DNA from: Halomonas sp. A11-A
Lineage (GTDB): Bacteria > Pseudomonadota > Gammaproteobacteria > Pseudomonadales > Halomonadaceae
Reading direction: 5' to 3'
DNA: 47,089 nucleotides
Assembly: GCF_003182195.1 (NCBI RefSeq)
Contig: NZ_QGTM01000013.1
Location: 25,720 to 72,808, forward strand
Within the stretch, counting starts at the first letter, position 1. The number at the start of each line of letters is the position of its first letter. Under the pieces are notes generated by a model. That model was not told where the DNA came from. It ran no database searches and saw only the letters and a list, made by a program, of their open reading frames with translations. Shown piece after piece: positions 16,412 through 24,294 of this stretch. Position numbers and translations under genes: made by a program.

Positions 16412-16510
16412 CGAGGGGCGCTGGGGGCAGATCATAGAGGGGGTCCTATGCCAGGGATGGCATCGGTAGCGCCCAGGGATGGGTTCACAGCGCCCCCTCG
16501 TAGATCTGCC
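16412..16510. other. Inverted-repeat cluster between doeA and doeB
   Basis: In the 199-bp gap, CGAGGGGCGCTG (16412-16423) pairs with CAGCGCCCCCTCG (16488-16500; one bulged base) and GGCAGATC (16426-16433) pairs with GATCTGCC (16503-16510). The arms are in crossing, not nested, order. AGCGCCC (16468-16474) offers an alternative partner to the first arm. It may be a regulatory RNA structure, a processing site or a degenerate repeat element. Confidence 0.4.
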
Positions 16511-16577
16511 GCCAGATCAGCCCCGAGTGGCACGAGGCCATGGCGCCCATGTCACATCAGAACAAGGAGTATCAACA

Positions 16578-17591
16578 ATGACCAAGCGTCCCAGCCCGAT
16601 CAGCGCCACCGTCGACTTCGACGCTGACGGCGTCCAGCACGGCTTTCTCAAGCTGCCCATCTCGGTGGACGACTCCGCCTGGGGGGCGGTGATGATCCCG
16701 GTCACCGTGGTCAAGAACGGCGAGGGCCCCACGGCGCTGCTCACCGGCGGCAACCACGGCGACGAGTACGAGGGCATCACCTCGCTGCTCAAGCTCTCGA
16801 GCCAGCTCAAGGCCGAGGAGGTCACCGGCCGGGTGATCATCGTGCCCTGCATGAACACCCCGGCGGTGATGGCCGGCAAGCGCACCTCCGGGCTCGACGG
16901 CGGCAACCTCAACCGCAGCTTCCCCGGCGACCCCGACGGCAGCGTGACCGAGAAGATCGCCGACTATTTCACCCGGGTGATGGTGCCGATGTGCGACGTG
17001 GTGCTCGACCTGCACTCCGGTGGGCGCACCCTGGACATCATCCCTTTCGGCGCCTCCCACGTGCTCGACGACCCCGAGCAGCAGCGCCAGGCGCTGGAGG
17101 GCGCCAAGGCCTTCGGCGCCCCCTACGCCATGATGATGTTCGAGCTCGACGCCGCGGCCCTCTTCGACACCGTGGTGGAGAGCCAGGGCAAGATCTTCGT
17201 GGCCACCGAGCTCGGCGGCGGCGGCACCTCCACCCCCGAGAGCATGGCCATCACCGAGCGCGGCGTGCGCAACTTCCTGATCCACTACGGCCTGCTGGAA
17301 GGCGAGGTGGAGATGCCCGCCGAGCCCCAGGTCTATCTCGACATGCCCGATGCCAGCTGCTACGTGCAGAGCGAGCACTCCGGCGTGTTGGAGCTCTGCT
17401 TCGCCCTGGGCGAGCGGGTCGAGAAGGGCGAGGTGGTGGCTCGGGTCTATGACATGACCCGCAGCGGCACCGCCCCGATGGAGTACCGCGCCGGGCGCAG
17501 CGGGGTGCTGGCGGCACGCCGTCATCCGGCGCTGGTCAACATGGGCGACACCATCGCGGTGATCGCCGATGTCGTCGACTCGCTGGGTTGA
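16578..17591 (+). CDS. doeB: N-alpha-acetyl-L-2,4-diaminobutyrate deacetylase DoeB
   Basis: Removes the acetyl group from N-alpha-acetyl-diaminobutyrate made by DoeA, giving L-2,4-diaminobutyrate and acetate. It belongs to the succinylglutamate desuccinylase/aspartoacylase zinc-hydrolase family. In the 337-residue protein the zinc ligands are His60 and Glu63 (GGNHGDEYEG) and His146 (LDLHSGG). Substrate-binding motifs are LDGGNLNRSFPG (106-117) and ATELGGGGTSTPES. AAGGAG stands 8 bp before the ATG at 16578; an upstream in-frame start would add 33 residues of non-family sequence. doeX starts 16 bp after its stop, so the two are co-transcribed. Confidence 0.95.
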   Translation: MTKRPSPISATVDFDADGVQHGFLKLPISVDDSAWGAVMIPVTVVKNGEGPTALLTGGNHGDEYEGITSLLKLSSQLKAEEVTGRVIIVPCMNTPAVMAGKRTSGLDGGNLNRSFPGDPDGSVTEKIADYFTRVMVPMCDVVLDLHSGGRTLDIIPFGASHVLDDPEQQRQALEGAKAFGAPYAMMMFELDAAALFDTVVESQGKIFVATELGGGGTSTPESMAITERGVRNFLIHYGLLEGEVEMPAEPQVYLDMPDASCYVQSEHSGVLELCFALGERVEKGEVVARVYDMTRSGTAPMEYRAGRSGVLAARRHPALVNMGDTIAVIADVVDSLG

Positions 17592-17607
17592 GGGTGCCGG
17601 AATCACG

Positions 17608-18084
17608 ATGAAACTGGACCGCTACGACCTGAAGATCCTCGAGATCCTCTCCCAGGACGGCCGCATCACCAAGTCCAAGCTGGCCGAGGCGATCAACCTC
17701 TCGGTCAGCCCCTGCTGGGAGCGGGTGCGCCGGCTGGAGAAGGCCGGCATCATCGAGGGCTACAGCGCCCGCATAAATGGTGCCGTGCTGGTCAAGCGCA
17801 CTCCGGTGTGGGTGCAGATCGAGCTCAAGGCCCACAACGCCGAGAGCTTTGCCCGCTTCGAGGCGCTGGTGCAGGCCACCCCCGAGGTCACCGAGTGCGT
17901 GGCGGTGGGGGGCGGCGTCGACTATCTGATCAAGGTCGAGGCCGATTCCATCGACGCCTACCAGCGCCTGATCGATGCCTGGCTGACCGGCGAGGCCGGC
18001 ATCGAGCGCTATTTCACCTATATCGTCACCAAGACGGTCAAGCGCCCCGAACCGGGCTTCTCCCGCGACGACTTCTGCCCCTGA
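17608..18084 (+). CDS. doeX: Lrp/AsnC-family regulator DoeX
   Basis: Small transcription factor of 158 residues associated with the ectoine-degradation genes. The N-terminal winged helix-turn-helix (about 3-62) begins LDRYDLKILEILSQDGRITKSKLAEAINLSVSPCWERVRRLEKAGII. The C-terminal RAM ligand-binding/oligomerisation domain (about 68-150) contains VTECVAVGGGVDYLIKVEA. In H. elongata DoeX is an AsnC/Lrp-type DNA-binding protein of this locus; pathway intermediates are the likely effectors. It is the last gene of doeABX and precedes a 500-bp gap that holds repeats possibly bound by it. No strong ribosome site is seen; coupling to doeB over 16 bp probably helps. Confidence 0.93.
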   Translation: MKLDRYDLKILEILSQDGRITKSKLAEAINLSVSPCWERVRRLEKAGIIEGYSARINGAVLVKRTPVWVQIELKAHNAESFARFEALVQATPEVTECVAVGGGVDYLIKVEADSIDAYQRLIDAWLTGEAGIERYFTYIVTKTVKRPEPGFSRDDFCP

Positions 18085-18153
18085 CCCCCGACTTTCCCGC
18101 TGACAGGCCCGCCCTGCGCGAGTCCAGCGTTGATTCTCCGGCGAAGCCTGTGG

Positions 18154-18288
18154 CATAGGCTTGTGAAAGTGTGTGAGCATGGGCTTACCCACGCCGAGCG
18201 GCCCTTCCGGCACGACTATCGCCGCGGGCTGGGCACCATCTATTCGGCCTTCTACCGCCCCGGGGAGGGACGGGTGCGCTACCGCTGA
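18154..18288 (+). pseudogene. Remnant resembling the end of a C45-type acyltransferase
   Basis: One frame reads HGLTHAERPFRHDYRRGLG then TIYSAFYRPGEGRVRYR before a TGA at 18286-18288. The GLGTIYSAFYRP pattern resembles the C-terminal strand region of C45-family (6-aminopenicillanate acyltransferase-like) autoproteolytic hydrolases, recalled from memory and not searched. Another frame continues with coding-like LEIIEDYHAFPSKEDF downstream, as if frameshifted. No start codon with a ribosome site is seen upstream, so it is probably a decayed 3' fragment. Confidence 0.35.
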
Positions 18289-18404
18289 CCCGCCTCGAGA
18301 TCATCGAGGACTACCATGCCTTCCCTTCCAAGGAGGACTTCCGCCACCTCCCTCGAGGAAGGCTGATGCCGCCTCTTCGGTCCGGCGCAGAAAAAAACGC
18401 AACT

Positions 18405-18454
18405 TTGCCGGCAACGACGAAAAATAGCGCATTCGCCTTGCCGGCTAACGAAAA
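18405..18454 (+). promoter_or_regulatory. Direct repeats upstream of doeC
   Basis: TTGCCGGCAACGACGAAAA (from 18405) and TTGCCGGCTAACGAAAA (from 18438) are near-identical and start 33 bp apart, about three helical turns, so both face the same side of the DNA. Lrp-family regulators often bind such arrays; DoeX is the obvious candidate. Confidence 0.4.
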
Positions 18455-18490
18455 CTCCCCACCCGCCAAACCCCTTACCCTGAACCTATC

Positions 18491-18533
18491 GAGCCGCCCG
18501 GGAAGCTGACGAACAGGCGGCTCGGCCGTTTTT
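18491..18533 (+). terminator. Hairpin with T5 tail upstream of doeC
   Basis: GAGCCGCC (18491-18498) pairs with GGCGGCTC (18516-18523) over a 17-nt loop, followed by GGCCG and TTTTT (18529-18533). It ends about 50 bp before the doeC start, so it either ends upstream transcription or acts as an attenuator in the doeC leader. Confidence 0.5.
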
Positions 18534-18584
18534 CCAATACCGGTGATAGCGATACCGACGCCGGTGTGTCAGGGGAGGTGACCC

Positions 18585-20054
18585 ATGAAGCTCAACGATC
18601 CGCGCCTACTGCGCCAGCATGCCTACGTGAACGGCAAGTGGACCCAGGGCGATGGCGGCCGCGAGGAGGCCGTGGTGGATCCCGCCACCGGCGAGACCCT
18701 GGGGCATATTCCCTGGCTGGAAGCCGAGCAGATCCGCGGCGCCGTGGATGCCGCCGAGGCCGCCTTCGTGCACTGGCGGGCGCTGCGCGCCGATGAGCGT
18801 TGCGAGCGCCTGCTGGCCTGGTACGACCTGATTCAGGCCAACCGCGAGGACCTGGCCACCATCATAACCATGGAGCAGGGCAAGCCGCTGCCGGACGCCC
18901 GCGGCGAGGTGGAGTATGGCGCAAGCTTCGTGCGCTGGTTCGCTGAGGAGGGCAAGCGCACCTATGGCGAGACCATCCCGAGCCATATTCCCAATGCCGC
19001 CCTGGGCACCCTCAAGGAGCCGGTGGGCATCGCCGCCCTGATCACGCCCTGGAACTTCCCGCTGGCGATGATCACCCGCAAGGCCGCCGCGGCCCTGGCC
19101 GCCGGCTGCCCGGTGATCGTCAAGCCCGCCGGCGAGACGCCCTTCTCGGCGCTGGCCCTGGCCGAGCTCGCCGAGCGCGCCGGGATCCCCGCCGGCATCT
19201 TCAATGTGGTGCTGGGGGAGCCCGCCGAGGTGTCGCAGCTGCTCTGCGCCGAGCCGCGGGTCAAGGCGCTGTCGTTCACCGGCTCCACCCGGGTCGGCCG
19301 CCTGTTGCTGGAACAGAGCGCTCCTACCGTCAAGCGGGTCTCCATGGAGCTGGGCGGCAACGCGCCCTTTATCGTCGGCCCGGACATGGACCCAAGAGAG
19401 GCGGCCTTCGCCGCCGTGGCGGCCAAGTTCCAGACCGCGGGGCAAGACTGCCTGGCGGCCAATCGTATCCTGGTCCACGAGTCGATCCATGACGACTTCG
19501 TGGCCCACTTCGCCAGTCGCATGGCGGCCCTGACCCTGGGCAACGGCCTGGAGCCGGAGGTGGACCTGGGCCCGCTGATCCACCGCCAGGCGGTGGACAA
19601 GGCCTCGGCCATCGTCGACGACGCCCTCTCGAAGGGCGCCACCTTGGTGGCCGGCGACCAGTCTCGGGCCCCGGGCCCCAACTTCTTCGTGCCCACCCTG
19701 CTCACCGGGGTGACGCCGAAGATGAAGGTGTGGCGCGAGGAGAACTTCGCTCCGGTGGCCGGCGTGACCGCCTATGGCGATGACGACGAGGTGATCGAGC
19801 TGGCCAACGATACCGAGTATGGTCTGGCGGCCTATGTCTACACCCATGACATTCGCCGTATCTGGAAGCTGCTGCGGGCCCTCGAGTACGGCATGGTCAG
19901 CGTCAACTCGGCGAAGATGACCGGCCCTCCCGTGCCCTTCGGCGGCGTCAAGCAGTCCGGCCTCGGCCGCGAGGGCGGCACCACCGGCATCGACGAGTAT
20001 CTCGAGACCAAGTATTACTGCCTCGGCGCCTTGGTGTCCGTCTCTGGTAGTTGA
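18585..20054 (+). CDS. doeC: Aspartate-semialdehyde dehydrogenase DoeC (ectoine degradation)
   Basis: NAD(P)-dependent aldehyde dehydrogenase family member of 489 residues that, in the doe pathway, oxidises aspartate semialdehyde to aspartate. Closest general relatives are succinate-semialdehyde dehydrogenases (GabD). Motifs: ITPWNFPLAM (about 148), FTGSTRVGRLLL Rossmann loop, general base Glu255 (SMELGGNAPF) and nucleophile Cys289 (TAGQDCLAANR). A strong GGAGGTGA lies just before the ATG. It precedes doeD by 198 bp. Assignment as DoeC instead of GabD rests on the neighbouring doeABX and doeD; substrate choice cannot be read from the motifs. Confidence 0.92.
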   Translation: MKLNDPRLLRQHAYVNGKWTQGDGGREEAVVDPATGETLGHIPWLEAEQIRGAVDAAEAAFVHWRALRADERCERLLAWYDLIQANREDLATIITMEQGKPLPDARGEVEYGASFVRWFAEEGKRTYGETIPSHIPNAALGTLKEPVGIAALITPWNFPLAMITRKAAAALAAGCPVIVKPAGETPFSALALAELAERAGIPAGIFNVVLGEPAEVSQLLCAEPRVKALSFTGSTRVGRLLLEQSAPTVKRVSMELGGNAPFIVGPDMDPREAAFAAVAAKFQTAGQDCLAANRILVHESIHDDFVAHFASRMAALTLGNGLEPEVDLGPLIHRQAVDKASAIVDDALSKGATLVAGDQSRAPGPNFFVPTLLTGVTPKMKVWREENFAPVAGVTAYGDDDEVIELANDTEYGLAAYVYTHDIRRIWKLLRALEYGMVSVNSAKMTGPPVPFGGVKQSGLGREGGTTGIDEYLETKYYCLGALVSVSGS

Positions 20055-20081
20055 GCTTGCTGCGCTCGGCCATACTGTGTT

Positions 20082-20141
20082 GGATCTTGACTCGAACATG
20101 CTCATTTACAGAACGTAAACTCCGCGTTCTCGTCAAGATCC
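20082..20141. repeat. Large nested palindrome between doeC and doeD
   Basis: GGATCTTGAC (20082-20091) is mirrored by GTCAAGATCC (20132-20141), and GAAC/GTTC extend the arms inward. The centre holds another hairpin, TTTAC-AGAAC-GTAAA (20105-20119). It starts 27 bp after the doeC stop and has no T-tract on the plus strand. It may act as a bidirectional transcription stop or be a repeat-element copy. Confidence 0.5.
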
Positions 20142-20206
20142 GCCTTGTCTGGCCTTCGCTCGCAGAGCTCTCGCGCTTAACGGTTTTGGTTAATTAATTT
20201 TACATC

Positions 20207-20229
20207 CTCCCCGGCGGGACGCCGGGGAG
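20207..20229 (+). promoter_or_regulatory. Leader hairpin just before doeD
   Basis: A perfect 9-bp stem CTCCCCGGC/GCCGGGGAG with a GGGAC loop follows an AT-rich stretch (GGTTAATTAATTTTACAT) and ends about 24 bp before the doeD ATG, just upstream of its AGAGGAAAG ribosome site. It could stabilise the 5' end or modulate translation. Confidence 0.4.
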
Positions 20230-20252
20230 CCTGATATGAGCAGAGGAAAGAC

Positions 20253-21671
20253 ATGAGCCAGCAGCACCAGGATCTGATCGACCGCGACCGCAAGGTGACC
20301 TTCCACGCCTCTACCCACCTGCGCGACTTCGCCCAGGGCGACGCGCCGGGCCGCGTGATCACCGGCGGCAAGGGCATCCATATCCGCGACAAGGATGGCC
20401 GCGAGTTCATCGATGCCTTCGCCGGCCTCTACTGCGTCAACATCGGCTATGGCCGCACCGAGGTGGCCGAGGCGATCTATCAGCAGGCCCTGGAGCTCTC
20501 CTACTACCACACCTATGTGGGCCATTCCAACGAGCCGCAGATCGCCCTCTCCGAGAAGATCATCGCCCTCGCCGGCCCCGGCATGTCCAAGGTCTACTAC
20601 GGCCTCGGCGGCAGTGATGCCAACGAGACCCAGCTCAAGATCGTGCGCTACTACAACAACGTGCTGGGTCGCCCGCTGAAGAAAAAGGTGATCTCGCGCA
20701 TGCGCGGCTACCACGGCTCGGGCCTGGCCACCGGCTCGCTGACCGGCCTCAAGGCGTTCCACGACCAGTTCGACCTGCCCTTCGAGGGCATCCTGCACAC
20801 CGAGGCGCCCTACTACTACCACCGCGCCGCCGAGCAGCAGGGCATGACTGAGCGCGAGTTCTCGCACTATTGCGCCCAGAAGCTCGAGGCGATGATCCTG
20901 GCCGAGGGCCCCGAGACCGTGGCCGCCTTCATCGGCGAGCCGGTGCTCGGCACCGGCGGCATCGTACCGCCGCCCGAGGGCTACTGGGAGGCGATCCAGG
21001 CGGTGCTGGCCAAGTACGATGTGCTGCTGATCGCCGACGAGGTGGTGTGCGGCTTCGGGCGCATCGGCGCCGACTTCGGCAGCCACTTCTACGGCATCAA
21101 GCCGGATCTGATCACCGTCGCCAAGGGCCTGACCAGCGCCTACCAGCCGCTCTCCGGCGTCATCGTCGGTGACCGCGTCTGGCAGGTCCTCGAGCAGGGC
21201 ACCGGCCAGTACGGCCCCATCGGCCACGGCTGGACCTACTCCGGCCACGCCCTGGGCTGTGCCGCCGCCCTGGCCAACCTGGCGATCATCGAGCGCGAGG
21301 ATCTGACCGGGAACGCCCGTGATACCGGCGCCTACCTGCAGCAGGCCATGGCCACCGCCTTCGGCGACCACCCGATCGTCGGCAACGTGCGCGGCGTGGG
21401 CATGCTGGCCGCGCTGGAGTTCTCCGTGGACCCCGAGCAGCGCAAGCACTTCGACCCGGCCCTCAAGGTGGGCCCGCGCATCGCCGCCGCGGCCCTGGAG
21501 GAGAATCTGATCGCCCGCGCCATGCCCCAGGGCGACATCCTGGGCTTCGCGCCGCCGCTGGTCACCACCCGCGACGAGGTTGACGAGATCGTCACCCGCG
21601 CCCGCCGCGCGGTGGACAAGGTCACCGACGAGCTGGTGCGCGAGGGCGCCGTCCAGGCCGTCCGCGTCTGA
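20253..21671 (+). CDS. doeD: Diaminobutyrate transaminase DoeD (ectoine degradation)
   Basis: Class-III pyridoxal-phosphate aminotransferase of 472 residues converting L-2,4-diaminobutyrate to L-aspartate 4-semialdehyde, which DoeC then oxidises. PLP-contact residues are visible: Asp262 (LLIADEVVCGFGR) for the ring nitrogen and the Schiff-base Lys291 (TVAKGLTSAYQPL). LGGSDANETQLKIVRYYNN (about 118-136) is the cofactor phosphate-binding region, and RGYHGSGLATGSLTG is typical of this subgroup. The ribosome site AGAGGAAAG precedes the ATG. The protein is larger than the biosynthetic transaminase EctB (about 420), fitting the catabolic enzyme. Confidence 0.92.
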   Translation: MSQQHQDLIDRDRKVTFHASTHLRDFAQGDAPGRVITGGKGIHIRDKDGREFIDAFAGLYCVNIGYGRTEVAEAIYQQALELSYYHTYVGHSNEPQIALSEKIIALAGPGMSKVYYGLGGSDANETQLKIVRYYNNVLGRPLKKKVISRMRGYHGSGLATGSLTGLKAFHDQFDLPFEGILHTEAPYYYHRAAEQQGMTEREFSHYCAQKLEAMILAEGPETVAAFIGEPVLGTGGIVPPPEGYWEAIQAVLAKYDVLLIADEVVCGFGRIGADFGSHFYGIKPDLITVAKGLTSAYQPLSGVIVGDRVWQVLEQGTGQYGPIGHGWTYSGHALGCAAALANLAIIEREDLTGNARDTGAYLQQAMATAFGDHPIVGNVRGVGMLAALEFSVDPEQRKHFDPALKVGPRIAAAALEENLIARAMPQGDILGFAPPLVTTRDEVDEIVTRARRAVDKVTDELVREGAVQAVRV

Positions 21672-21695
21672 CAGCAAGCGGCAGCTGCCAATCAC

Positions 21696-21718
21696 GGGCG
21701 CTGACAGGAAGAGCGCCC
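21696..21718 (+). terminator. Weak hairpin after doeD
   Basis: GGGCGCT (21696-21702) pairs with AGCGCCC (21712-21718) shortly after the doeD stop. The following sequence is not T-rich, so it may be a Rho-assisted or partial terminator. The rest of the 244-bp gap before the NfeD gene shows no other clear structure. Confidence 0.35.
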
Positions 21719-21915
21719 CGTTCCGTCGGACAAGGCCGGTGATCCTTACCGTCGGGCCCAACAGCATCTACGCTGAGGGAGTCAGAGTGACGTGTCGAAT
21801 GCCCAGGCCCATTTCCGTGCGTCTTGGCTGAGCCATGTTGGTGGAATCATTTTGCTGAACTACGGATGGCATCCACACTCACACTCACTGTACGGGTCGC
21901 GCAGGGAAGATCACC

Positions 21916-23436
21916 ATGAGCCGAGTTCATGTTGCCCTGGCTGGGCGCCGCTTCCTCCTGTTCAGCCTTTTCTGCCTGGCGCTGGGCGCCTCCCTGGCGC
22001 TCTTCCAGTCAGTGGTCCAGGCACAGCAGAGCGAGCGCACGGCGCTAGTGATGACCGTGGAGGGCGCCATCGGCCCCGCCACCAGCGACTACTTCCAGCG
22101 CGGCCTGCGCCGGGCCGCCGAGGGCAATGCTGAGATCGTGGTGGTGCAGATGGACACCCCCGGTGGCCTGGACGCCGCCATGCGCGACATGATCCGCGCC
22201 ATGCTCACCTCGCCGGTGCCGGTGGCCATCTATGTATCGCCGAGCGGCGCCCGGGCGGCCAGCGCCGGTACCTACCTGCTCTACGGCAGCCACGTGGCGG
22301 CCATGGCGCCCTCCACCCACCTGGGCTCGGCCACGCCGGTGCAGATGGGCGGCGGATTTCCGGGAATCGGCGGCGACGATGACGGCGAGCGCAGCGGCAC
22401 CCGCAGCGGGGCGCGTGCCGAGGAGCCCGGGCAGCAGGCCGAGGCCAACGGCGATGACGCCGCCGAGGGGGATGCCGTGCCCGATGCGGCGGCCACCGAC
22501 GAGCAGGTTGAGGAGCGCAGCCGCGCCGCCGATGGCCCGCGCCGCGGCGAGACCGCCATGGAGCGCAAGGTGCTCGAGGACGCCGTCTACTACATCCGCG
22601 GCCTGGCCGAGCGCCACGGCCGCAACGCTGACTGGGCCGAGGAGGCGGTGCGCGAGGCGGTCAACCTCACCTCTCGGGAGGCGCTGGAGAAGAATGTCAT
22701 CGACGTGGTGGCCAGCGACATCGAGGACCTGCTCGCACAGATCGACGGTCGCACGGTGGTGATGGAGCGTGGCGAACTGACCCTTGCGACCGCGGAACTC
22801 GTCATCGAGCGCTTCGATCCCGACTGGCGCACCCAGCTGCTCTCGGTGATCACCAACCCCAACGTCGCCTACTTCCTGATGATCATCGGCTTCTACGGGC
22901 TGATCTTCGAGCTCTCCAATCCGGGCAGCCTGGTGCCGGGCACCATCGGCATCATCTGCCTGCTGCTGGCGCTCTTTGCCTTCCAGGTGCTGCCGGTCAA
23001 CTACGCCGGCCTGGCGCTGATCCTGGTCGGCCTGGCGCTGATGGTGGGCGAGGCGCTGATGCCCAGCTTCGGCATATTGGGAATGGGCGGCATCGTCGCC
23101 TTCGTGATCGGATCGGTGATTCTGATGGACGCAGACAACCTGAGTATCTCGCTGCCGATGATCGGTGGCATCGCCCTGCTGGCCGCGGTCCTGATGCTGT
23201 GGGTGATGATCCGCTTCGTCAGCCTGCGCCGGCGCCCGGCCAAGGGCGGGCAGGAGGAGCTGGTCGGCAGCGAGGCCCGGGTCCTCGAGGACTTCGACGG
23301 TAGCGGGCATGTGCGCCTGATGGGCGAGCGCTGGAATGCCCGCAGCACCAGCCCCTTGGTCAAGGGCCAGAGGGTTCGGGTGGTAAGCATTGACGGCCTG
23401 ACCGTCGAGGTCGAGCCCCTGGAGGAACACCACTGA
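21916..23436 (+). CDS. NfeD-like membrane serine protease (ClpP-class)
   Basis: Membrane-bound protein of 506 residues of the long NfeD class. Order: signal/anchor helix (about 12-37), ClpP-like protease domain (about 42-270), membrane helices (about 310-440) and a C-terminal NfeD OB-fold domain (about 450-503, EARVLEDFDGSG...). The nucleophile is likely Ser116 in SGARAASAGTY; its dyad lysine by family analogy is Lys218 in RKVLEDAVYYI, though Lys259 cannot be excluded. An acidic, low-complexity insert (about 150-212) separates Ser116 from Lys218. In characterised relatives this protease cleaves the C-terminus of its partner stomatin/slipin, encoded 51 bp downstream. A truncated paralogue lies at 35791-36354 on the other strand. 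Confidence 0.88.
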   Translation: MSRVHVALAGRRFLLFSLFCLALGASLALFQSVVQAQQSERTALVMTVEGAIGPATSDYFQRGLRRAAEGNAEIVVVQMDTPGGLDAAMRDMIRAMLTSPVPVAIYVSPSGARAASAGTYLLYGSHVAAMAPSTHLGSATPVQMGGGFPGIGGDDDGERSGTRSGARAEEPGQQAEANGDDAAEGDAVPDAAATDEQVEERSRAADGPRRGETAMERKVLEDAVYYIRGLAERHGRNADWAEEAVREAVNLTSREALEKNVIDVVASDIEDLLAQIDGRTVVMERGELTLATAELVIERFDPDWRTQLLSVITNPNVAYFLMIIGFYGLIFELSNPGSLVPGTIGIICLLLALFAFQVLPVNYAGLALILVGLALMVGEALMPSFGILGMGGIVAFVIGSVILMDADNLSISLPMIGGIALLAAVLMLWVMIRFVSLRRRPAKGGQEELVGSEARVLEDFDGSGHVRLMGERWNARSTSPLVKGQRVRVVSIDGLTVEVEPLEEHH

Positions 23437-23487
23437 GGCGACGCGCTCGGCGCGTCCACGGTTTCACCCTGAGCAAGGAGAAGCACC

Positions 23488-24294
23488 ATGTTGATTCCCT
23501 ATCTCGTACCGGTCGTGCTGCTGTTCATGCTGGTCGCGGCCTCGATCCGCATCCTGCCGGAGTACATGCGCGGCGTGGTGTTCTTCCTGGGGCGCTTCCA
23601 GGGGGTCAAGGGGCCGGGGTTGATCATCGTCATTCCCGGCATCCAGAAGATGGAGGTGGTCGACCTGCGGGTGATCACCATGGACGTGCCGGAGCAGGAC
23701 GTGATCTCCCAGGACAACGTCACGGTGAAGGTCAACGCGGTGATCTACTTCCGGGTGGTCGACCCGGAGAAGGCGATCATCCAGGTGGAGAACTTCACCA
23801 TGGCCACCAGCCAGCTGGCTCAGACCACCCTGCGTTCGGTGCTCGGCAAGCATGACCTGGACGAGATGCTCTCCGAGCGCGACAAGCTCAACGACGACAT
23901 CCAGGAGATCATCGATGCCTCCGCCGAGGGGTGGGGCATCAAGGTCTCCAACGTGGAGATCAAGCATGTCGATCTCAACGAGAGCATGATCCGCGCCATC
24001 GCCCGCCAGGCCGAGGCGGAGCGCGAGCGCCGCGCCAAGGTGATCCACGCCGAGGGTGAGCTGCAGGCCTCGCGCAAGCTGGTCGAGGCCGCCAACGTCA
24101 TGGCCGAGAACTCGGCGGCCCTGCAGCTGCGCTACCTGCAGACCATGAGCGACATGAGCAACAAGAACGCCTCGACCATCGTCTTCCCGCTGCCCATGGA
24201 CATCATGGAGGCCTTCAAGCACATGAAGGCCTCGCCGGCGGCCCAGGCGCGCAGCGCCGGACAGTCGTCCAACGGCAGTCACGACCCCTCCTGA
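23488..24294 (+). CDS. Slipin (stomatin/prohibitin SPFH-domain protein)
   Basis: Membrane-associated scaffold protein of 268 residues. An N-terminal hydrophobic anchor ([20 protein letters not shown]) is followed by the SPFH domain (about 25-190: [56 protein letters not shown]) and a charged helix ([19 protein letters not shown]) that drives oligomerisation. A hydrophobic C-terminal stretch ([14 protein letters not shown]) matches the segment cleaved by NfeD partners. AAGGAG precedes the ATG. With the NfeD gene it forms the common two-gene operon thought to organise membrane microdomains or membrane-protein quality control. Confidence 0.93.
   Translation: MLIPYLVPVVLLFMLVAASIRILPEYMRGVVFFLGRFQGVKGPGLIIVIPGIQKMEVVDLRVITMDVPEQDVISQDNVTVKVNAVIYFRVVDPEKAIIQVENFTMATSQLAQTTLRSVLGKHDLDEMLSERDKLNDDIQEIIDASAEGWGIKVSNVEIKHVDLNESMIRAIARQAEAERERRAKVIHAEGELQASRKLVEAANVMAENSAALQLRYLQTMSDMSNKNASTIVFPLPMDIMEAFKHMKASPAAQARSAGQSSNGSHDPS

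Larger units (their letters stand above)
18085..18584 (+). other. 500-bp gap between doeX and doeC: gene remnant plus doeC leader
   Basis: The first half (about 18100-18370) has GC-rich, coding-like base use but no intact gene. The second half (18380-18584) is more A-rich and has regulatory features: an A7 tract (18391-18397), two direct repeats (18405-18454), a hairpin with a T5 tail (18491-18533) and the GGGGAGGTGA ribosome site of doeC. Confidence 0.55.

Noticed and set aside
18606..20105. Minus-strand frame of 499 codons opposite doeC
   Set aside because: Antisense shadow; no motif, and the plus strand has a strong ribosome site and full catalytic residues.
22045..23433. Minus-strand frame opposite the NfeD-like gene
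   Set aside because: His/Gln/Ala-rich shadow of a conserved membrane protease gene.
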